Shown here piece by piece: positions 57,831 through 64,000 of a stretch of 64,000 nucleotides of DNA. The position numbers and the translations under genes were made by a program. The notes beneath the pieces are model-generated. The model did no database searches. It was not told the origin of the DNA and saw only the letters and a list, made by a program, of their open reading frames with translations. Source of the DNA: Rosa chinensis (lineage: Eukaryota > Streptophyta > Magnoliopsida > Rosales > Rosaceae); contig NC_037088.1 in the NCBI RefSeq assembly GCF_002994745.2, forward strand, positions 60,344,397 through 60,408,396, read 5' to 3'. The first letter of the stretch is position 1, and each line of letters starts with the position of its first letter.

Positions 57831-58504
57831 GTGCTCTGGCAACTTCTGCTGGAGTGATCAATAGAAGATCAGTCTCTCCACCTACTGTTGCTGGTGTTGT
57901 AATCTCCAGTAGTTTGAAATAATGGCTATCCATTAAATCAAATTTTCCTCTTTTGTAGATCTGTTTAAAATCTAGCTTTGGGATTGAGGAATTTTTTACT
58001 TCTTGTTCAATCTCATTGAACTCAAATTCTTCAGCATTTAGGAGTTGTACTCCTTTCTTTTTTCCAAAGATGCTTAACATCTTCATTTCTCTTTTTTTCC
58101 GGGTTTTCATACCGGATACTAGTAGAACTAGTTGAAGGATCCAGAAAAATCATATTTGGAACAGGATTTTTGTCTGGCCTTTCTAATGGCTTGAATCCAT
58201 TAGCTTTCTTTTTTACTGTAGGCACTTTCTTGTCATTCAGTATATTCTTCATAGAGTCTAGCGTTTTTTGCTGTTCATTGATTTTTCTACTGACGACTGT
58301 CAGCTTTTCTTCTTCCGTTTTTGGAAGTTCCTTGATATAATCCAGTTTGTTTTCCAATCTTTCTAATTGGTGGATTATAGCAGGTAGTTTCTCTAGATGA
58401 GACTGGCATCTAGATATTTCTAGTAACAGCTTCTGATATTTCTCATCAGAAGATTTCAGTAGAGAATTTATTTTCTCTAATAACAATTCTGACATTGTCC
58501 CCAT
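57826..58504 (-). pseudogene. Viral N-terminal coiled-coil segment (broken)
   Basis: ATG at 58504 lies 33 bp after the primer site. Heptad-like leucines (LLLEKINSLLKSSDEKYQKL, LEKLPAIIHQLERLENKLDY) predict a coiled coil. A frameshift in an A-run at ~58095 moves the rest (FGKKKGVQLLNAEEFEFNEI) into the 57826-58110 frame. Confidence 0.75.
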
Positions 58505-58536
58505 TAAGGAGGGGTTCTCTTTTGAGCTATTTTACA

Positions 58537-58549
58537 GGCTCTGATACCA
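58537..58549 (-). other. Viral tRNA-iMet primer-binding site (copy 2)
   Basis: TGGTATCAGAGCC on the minus strand, one base longer match than copy 1. Confidence 0.87.
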
Positions 58550-58561
58550 ACTGAGGCAGAT

Positions 58562-58795
58562 CTAACCAATACTTAAATAATCGAGTGGTTTTTGTTCTAT
58601 CTCTAGAACATATAAAAGATTATCAATATCTTCTTCTAATTTATAGATCCTAGTCTGGAGTCTATAAATGATATCCCAATAGTTGGGAGTCTCTTTGTTA
58701 AGACTATCTCTATAGTCTTTCAGCTTTTTCAATTTTTCTCTTTCTTTTTTCAATTCTTTGCTAGTATTCTTACAGATTGCAACTAATTCAAGTCT
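58562..58795 (-). CDS. Short leader reading frame, coiled-coil-like, both viral copies
   Basis: A ~63-78 codon frame ends LDYLSIG-stop a dozen bases before the primer site. It reads ELKKEREKLKKLKDYRDSLN, then NYWDIIYRLQTRIYKLEEDI. The region 11939-12104 in copy 1 encodes the same peptide with conservative changes. No ATG starts it here, so it may be an exon or a non-AUG leader frame. Conservation of the frame in two diverged copies suggests it was once translated. Function unknown. Confidence 0.5.
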   Translation of the reverse strand, partial: RLELVAICKNTSKELKKEREKLKKLKDYRDSLNKETPNYWDIIYRLQTRIYKLEEDIDNLLYVLEIEQKPLDYLSIG

Positions 58796-58827
58796 ATCAA
58801 CGATTATGAATAGTAAAATCTACTGTT

Positions 58828-59776
58828 TACGGTCGAATGGAGGATACAATCCTGCTGTAATTATATTTAGACAAATAAATTCAAGATGGGCCCACCACGT
58901 TTCATCAAAAGAAAATAAAAGGAAACAAACGAATAGTAAAAGCTAGAGAAAGGGGTATTAAGGGGATAAACATTAAGTGAAAGGAATAGTTGGGAGAAAA
59001 AGAGAAAACTTTTGTGTGAGTGGGGTTGAAAATAAGTTGGTGGAGTGTATGGATGGGGTTGTATTTGGTATTCTATGGGTAAGTGGTCATTATCCCATAA
59101 ATAAATGATTTGGGTCACTAATAAGTACGTATTGTATGGACCAAATCTCTACTATTATAAATGGAAGCCCTCTTTTAGTGTAGATCATTTTCTGTTTTTT
59201 TTTTCTCCTAACACAATGTCACCCGCGAGAAATGCGGGCATGTTGCTAGTAACCAATAATATCAACTTGGGCTACCACGTTACCATGATATGAGATTATA
59301 AAATAATTATTATTTTTATTTAAGTTTAGCTCATCACGATTATCTATACTATTATTAAGATAATAGACTTTGTTAGCCAGAACTGAAATTTTTGATAGAT
59401 TTAACCCTGAAAGATTAAAAAACTTTGAGAATAAATTAAATCACAAGGGTAAATATGACAATTATAAAATAGATTTTTATTAAGAAAATAAAAAAAAATA
59501 GCCCACAATCTCCACTTTTCTCTCGCACTATTTTCTCTCTGCAATAACTGTTTTTCTTTTTTCAAATAAAAAATAATTACACATGCAGAGCATGTATGAA
59601 AAAAGCTAGTATTATTATAGAACAAGTGCAAAATGAGTTTTTGTTAAACTATTATCGACAACGATAGATAACAGTTTAAAAATATATTATAATTTATGAA
59701 CCGAATATATAAGGTTTGTTCATAAGATCTACAATCCAAATGTATGAATTCAAGATAAACTAATTTTTCATTTTGG
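58828..59776. other. Intergenic region, no gene seen
   Basis: AT-rich with short open frames that show no domain. The exact right border of the provirus is uncertain and may extend a little into this stretch. Confidence 0.45.
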
Positions 59777-59890
59777 TGAGCGTGGCCTATTGGTTAGTTT
59801 GCTTAACTAACACCATGGAGATCATGAATTTAAATCTCATAGACATCAGGATCGGGTGGGAGTTACATTGTCTAGAATCTAAAAAAAAAA
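59777..59890 (+). mobile_element. tRNA-derived SINE
   Basis: GTGGCCTATTGGTTAG (box A type) and GATCATGAATTTAAATC (box B type) are spaced like an RNA polymerase III internal promoter. A ~45 bp unrelated tail and poly(A) (59880-59890) follow. Flanks TAATTTTTCAT and GAATTTCATC are only loosely similar, so the duplication is eroded. Confidence 0.7.
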
Positions 59891-60173
59891 GAATTTCATC
59901 CTCTATATGAAATTTAATATTGAGTTCAAACTCGGTCCAAAACCGAAGACGAGCTTAACTCAAGCCGTATGCCGTACTCCTAGTCGTCCTAAAACGACAC
60001 GCCATGTGCAACGAAACGGGCCTTGCCGAATGTCGGTTTTGACACTCCCAGTCCCCCCCCCCTAACGCACGGACCACTTCATTTCCAGTCCATACCCAGC
60101 ATGCATCTCTGCAACAAAAACTAGATAGCACTGATGAGATTTTAATCCACCGGTGTGAGCTTGGTGGCCAAGT

Positions 60174-63100
60174 ATGGTGTTCCGAGGCGATTCTCTAAAA
60201 TGGGTTGTAGTCGCCTTGACGATTCTGCACCCGGTTGACCCGCTCTCTGCCAACTGCCATTTCAGTTTTGTTGGCGATTACAAGCTCTACGACTTCAGTT
60301 TGGATACTCCCATACCCTTGTATCCTCACGGAGTTCAAAGCGAAGATGGGTACTCTCCTTTCTAATTCTGCAATTATTTTCATTGTTGTTTCAGTTTCTA
60401 TTTTGGGCTCTTGAAATTTTGATTGGCAATGCATTTTTATGTTCCGATTTATTTACCTATAATTCAATTCAGTTTAGTTTTGGGAAACCTACAACAGTGA
60501 TAGTTATATCATTTATATGGAAACAATATGATTTAACGGAGTTATGGACAGGAGTGCTGTTTTTGTCATATACAGTAAAGGCAAAAGGTGTTGCGTAGTG
60601 GTATTTTGATACACTATTGTTAGTTGGTGAATTCCGTCGGCTTCTAATATAAGTGAGCCTTTTGTTTTCCTTGGCTTTCACCACTGCAGGTTCTACAAGG
60701 TCGTAGGAAATAAGACTGTGATCTGGTTTCAGGTTCGCTCTATCAGGTCACACCTTTGTTTTTCAACTGATCTTTCTTTCTTATGACCACAATCATGTTG
60801 TTAAGATGCATTTAAGTATAACTTCTTACTCGTAAAGTAAAAGTGAATGAGATGGTCTGTTGTTTTGGATTACTGAACATGAGGTTAAAAAGAGACTCAA
60901 CATACTGTAGACTGTAGAGTGAAGTTCAAACATTATGACTAGGTCCATCCATTGTTCTTATGCTGAACAGAGATTAATGTTTAACTATGGTCTTTATACA
61001 AGCAGTTATAGGCTTTATTATTTATTGCAACTAGATTCATTTTTGAGTTTCTCTTCTTTGATTGTGTGGACCAGCTTTGCGATGGAATGATTTTCAATCA
61101 CGACCCACCTAGATGTGTTGATTGCTCGGTAGATTTCTCAACTTCCATGCTATTACTCTGTCTATTTTAATAGAGAAGGCAATTATATTGTTGTAATTTG
61201 AAATGCTTGCAATTATATTTACTTGGTGGGAATATTATTTCCTCATATTTTGACCTGTAATGGAGTTGTTTGTGCTCTCTAACTCGAGCTAGCTAAAAGA
61301 ACTAGAGGCCAAGTTATTTCTAAGAGGTAAAATCTAAAACTAGCATAACAGGGTGGGCGATTGAGAAGAATAGATACTAATGTTAATCATGTTATTGTTA
61401 TAGCATCAAGGGCCTAAAGCATATAAGACCTTAATAGACGATTAGTTTGAATTGACCTGGATAGTTATATTCATATAGAAACCCTTGATCGGGGTTGCAT
61501 TTAGGTTGGGTAGCCTGTTGTTCCAATTTCACTTATAAGGAAAACGATAGTAGTTTTACATGCATCACAAATTTCTATAAAATATCTTGTTCATTTGATT
61601 ATCTTATTGAGCATTGCAGGATTGTGGTGGCCCATCACACTGTGGCATGGGTTGTAGTGCTCTTGTAGCAAAAAACACAGGAGGTATATATTGTCTAAGG
61701 TTTCATATCATTAATGTTGTATCCACTATGTTTATAAAGGAATGCTAAACCCTTATGGAGACTCTAACTGTGCTGGCCCTGCGGCTCCCTTTTTAATTTC
61801 TAACAAAGCAGCATCATGACTGGCCTTTCTTATCTAGTTTGGACCACAACTATTCTATGTTAGAATTCTGTATATTCCTCTAAATGAATTCTGTTGTGAC
61901 TACAGGTTACGATGTTTGCACTAACATTGGGCGTGCCTCGAGCATGGACATTAACATAATTGGTGAATTTTCATCTATTTATTTTCTCAGTACCTTCCTA
62001 AGATTCCAAATTGATCAATAGTGTAACTCAAACATGGCATTGCACAAGATATGTCTGGATATGCATGCTTTTTGTCCTTCATGAATAATTCCGGAAGATT
62101 AATCATTTTCTTGTTGTCCCAATATGCAGATAAGAACAATCCTCACATTGGTGTCATTGTTAAGATGTCAAGTAATGGCCTAAATGAAAATTGTTCACTC
62201 TCTGTGTCTGTAATTTGTGATCCTTATGGATTTCAGGCAAGACTTTGTACCCAATAATATCTGTAGGTTGAAAAAATTTCTTACATGCCTGGTTCATGGT
62301 CTAGTTTCTAATCTTTTTATTTTGCAGGGACCATATTCGTTGGAGAAAACAGGGACATGTAACTATGTAAGTGCCTCAATGCTTATTGTTTAATATTATA
62401 TAAGATTGGGTTAAATACCAATTTGGTGACAAAAGCAATGCCAGATCCTGCATGTGTGACTGGTGTGCAAAATCTATGGCCATAACTAATGCACAGCGAT
62501 CTTTTCTATTAGTTGACTGTTTAAGGCTTGTGGTTATTGATTTATCTTAAGATTAATTGAAGTAAATGTATGTCATGAGTTGTCCATGAGAATAAAGAAA
62601 TATTCTCCATATTCCATGAACTTTACACCATGTATCTCCAGCAGGCGCTGAAAGGCTTGTGATTTATGAAAACAATAGTGTTGTATAGTGATAGTGTATT
62701 TCAAAATGTTTGTGCCATGAAGCATTGAAACTTTGGAAATGTGTAGTGATTGTATGCATGATTCATATAGTTTTCATCTCATAATCTTCTCTATCTGACA
62801 GGGTACAGTGCTGAAGCATCCTTCTGGCTGTGCCAAGATTGTACATGTTAGTGGCAAAGGATGGGGCTGGTTTGCCACCTTTCTAATAATGTAAGAGTCA
62901 CTTATTTTCTGGCAAGTTGCTTCCTTAGAAATGATATTTTTTATGCTTGATTCTTAGAATTCTTTTTTGCCATCTTTATTGACTTATAATTCAATTAATT
63001 TCAGAGTCTTGTGCATTTTTGGAGTGTATCTGTTGGCTGGTGCAGTTTATCGATATTGTAGTCTTGGAGTTAGTGGAATAGATGTATGTCTTCTAACTCA

Positions 63101-64000
63101 ATTGATCTGCTTCTTCCATGCAGCCAGCAGACGGTTTAGTTATAGTTGATATATGTCTGGAATTGTTTTATGCATACCTTCATTTATTTGCTGTTAATTG
63201 TCATGAGATGGAGTTTGAGTTTTCTTATAATCCATGCGAGGGAGAACTGATTATGTCAATGAGTCAAGTAAAATGGTGATCACAGATTAGGCATAGTTAA
63301 CATGATGGTATCAGTAAATAAGCCATGACAGGATATGTCGATGGAAAGAGAATCAAACCATATTATCCTTAGGGCCAATGTATCCAATAGGGCTTTGAGC
63401 CACATATGCTCATCTCATGCTGGGTTCAAACTGTACAACTATTATCTTACTTTTAGCAAATATGAGATAAGCCACATATGCTCATCTCATGCTGGGTTCA
63501 AACTGTACAACTATTATCTTACTTTTAGCAAATATGAGATGCAGCGTACTGTTTAGCAAATTATGATTTCCTGTCTATCATCTTTTCAGTCAGATTCCAA
63601 AACTGATTATGACATGTTACATCATGTTGCAGTAGAGGAAATTATACTCATTACTTTTAGTCTGTGAAAGCATCCATCATTTTGGTTGGTGTAAACCATT
63701 ATCATTAAATTCTGATGTGTTGTTCCTCTTTGTTTCAGATTATACCAAATCTGGACTTTTGGACTGGCTTACCTCAGCAAGCACAAGTATTCTATTATTT
63801 AATCTGTTTTATCTTGCTCTTTGTTCTGTACTTCATTGCTGTCTCGCAGATATAAACTCCTAAGCAATTAGTGTGCCTTTCTCAAGCGTTCTAGTTTAAC
63901 GACTGACCGCTTCTTTCGTTTTGATTCCAGAGTGTGTCTGCTTCTTTATTGCACAAATTTAGGGGATCTTCTCAAGGTTATCGAAGCTCCTATTCTCCTG
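60174..64000 (+). CDS. Atg27 / mannose-6-phosphate-receptor-like type I membrane protein (partial, 3' end off window)
   Basis: Eleven exons are visible: 60174-60349, 60690-60732, 61075-61128, 61620-61683, 61906-61962, 62130-62236, 62328-62366, 62802-62890, 63005-63083, 63739-63786 and 63931 to beyond 64000. All phases join. ATG at 60174 gives a signal peptide (WVVVALTILHPVDPLSA), then a cysteine-rich luminal domain (CHFSFVGDYKLYDFSLDTP, DPPRCVDCSDCGGPSHCGMG, NENCSLSVSVICDPYG) with the dispersed cysteines of MRH/Atg27 folds. A transmembrane helix (FATFLIMVLCIFGVYLLAGA) and a cytosolic tail with HKFRGSSQGYRSSYSP follow. Such proteins cycle between Golgi, endosome and vacuole. Intron 6 has a GC donor (CAG/GCAAGA). 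Short upstream ATGs at 60101 (7-codon frame) and 60133 could lie in the leader. The family call is moderate; the gene model is strong. Confidence 0.85.
63399..63540. repeat. Perfect 72 bp tandem duplication in intron 10
   Basis: GCCACATATGCTCATCTCAT starts at 63399 and again at 63471; the copies look identical over ~70 bp. It lies in the intron before the exon at 63739 and does not touch splice sites. Confidence 0.95.

Larger units (their letters stand above)
49070..58827 (-). mobile_element. Endogenous pararetrovirus (Caulimoviridae), near full length, disabled
   Basis: Excluding the solo LTR (53713-55668) about 7.8 kb remains, the size of a caulimovirid genome. Minus-strand order: leader with a short reading frame, tRNA-iMet primer site, coiled-coil N-terminus, movement protein, capsid with zinc knuckle, retropepsin, reverse transcriptase, RNase H, an unassigned C-terminal domain, then promoter and leader. 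No integrase and no LTR. The polyprotein has at least four frameshifts and five in-frame stops plus the LTR insertion, and the RT active site is altered. The layout resembles florendo-/petuvirus-like endogenous viruses; genus is inferred only. Confidence 0.92.

Overview
This is repeat-rich plant nuclear DNA. The host genes have GT-AG and GC-AG introns, and the window holds plant LTR retrotransposons, L1-type LINEs with a C-terminal RNase H, CACTA, MULE, hAT and PIF/Harbinger DNA transposons, a SINE, a plastid DNA fragment and endogenous caulimovirid (pararetrovirus) sequence. The genes and the two-copy endogenous pararetrovirus point to a eudicot. A Rosaceae-like genome is a guess from overall character and is not proven here.

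Only three host genes are convincingly present. (1) An LBD12-like LOB-domain transcription factor, minus strand, 9664-10303, two exons. (2) A complete 11-exon DEAD-box RNA helicase of the RH18/Spb4/DDX55 type, minus strand, 45258-48644, predicted 594 aa with every splice phase consistent. (3) The first 11 exons of an Atg27/mannose-6-phosphate-receptor-like type I membrane protein, plus strand, from 60174 and running off the window end.

The rest is mostly nested mobile DNA, and many boundaries can be placed to the base from target-site duplications (TSDs). From the left: a tandem array (22-410); a small inverted-repeat element (1060-1346); a 3.5 kb MULE with ~210 bp inverted ends (2824-6313) that hosts a 1961 bp solo LTR (3316-5276, TSD TCTCC); a MITE (6496-7009); a 1.9 kb MULE-like fold-back carrying a fragment of a TCP transcription factor gene (7067-8975); the LBD gene; a Harbinger-type element (10699-11673); an internally deleted endogenous pararetrovirus (11816-15553, plus strand); further MULE, hAT and Harbinger remnants (15.7-21.3 kb); a Pack-MULE carrying part of an NADH-cytochrome b5 reductase gene with a perfect 9 bp TSD (22965-23800); a 5.5 kb Ty3 chromovirus with apparently identical LTRs (25903-31436, TSD TATTA); a 1384 bp solo LTR (31829-33212, TSD CAACC); and a 5'-truncated LINE (33775-42135, 14 bp TSD) split by a 5.8 kb CACTA element (35263-41089, TSD GGA). 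The CACTA itself contains exon-like host sequence, a plastid rpoB fragment and large subterminal repeat arrays.

Right of RH18 lies a nearly full-length but broken endogenous caulimovirid (49070-58827, minus strand). A second copy of the first solo-LTR family (53713-55668) interrupts its coat-protein region. Its promoter faces RH18 from about 0.9 kb upstream of the RH18 start codon. A SINE (59777-59890) precedes the Atg27-like gene.

The most interesting points are the two gene-capturing MULEs (TCP and CBR1), the pair of related endogenous pararetroviruses in which one is a deletion derivative with a microhomology junction, the viral promoter directed at RH18, the unassigned C-terminal domain of the viral polyprotein, and the chromovirus whose LTRs match although its polyprotein is already broken.
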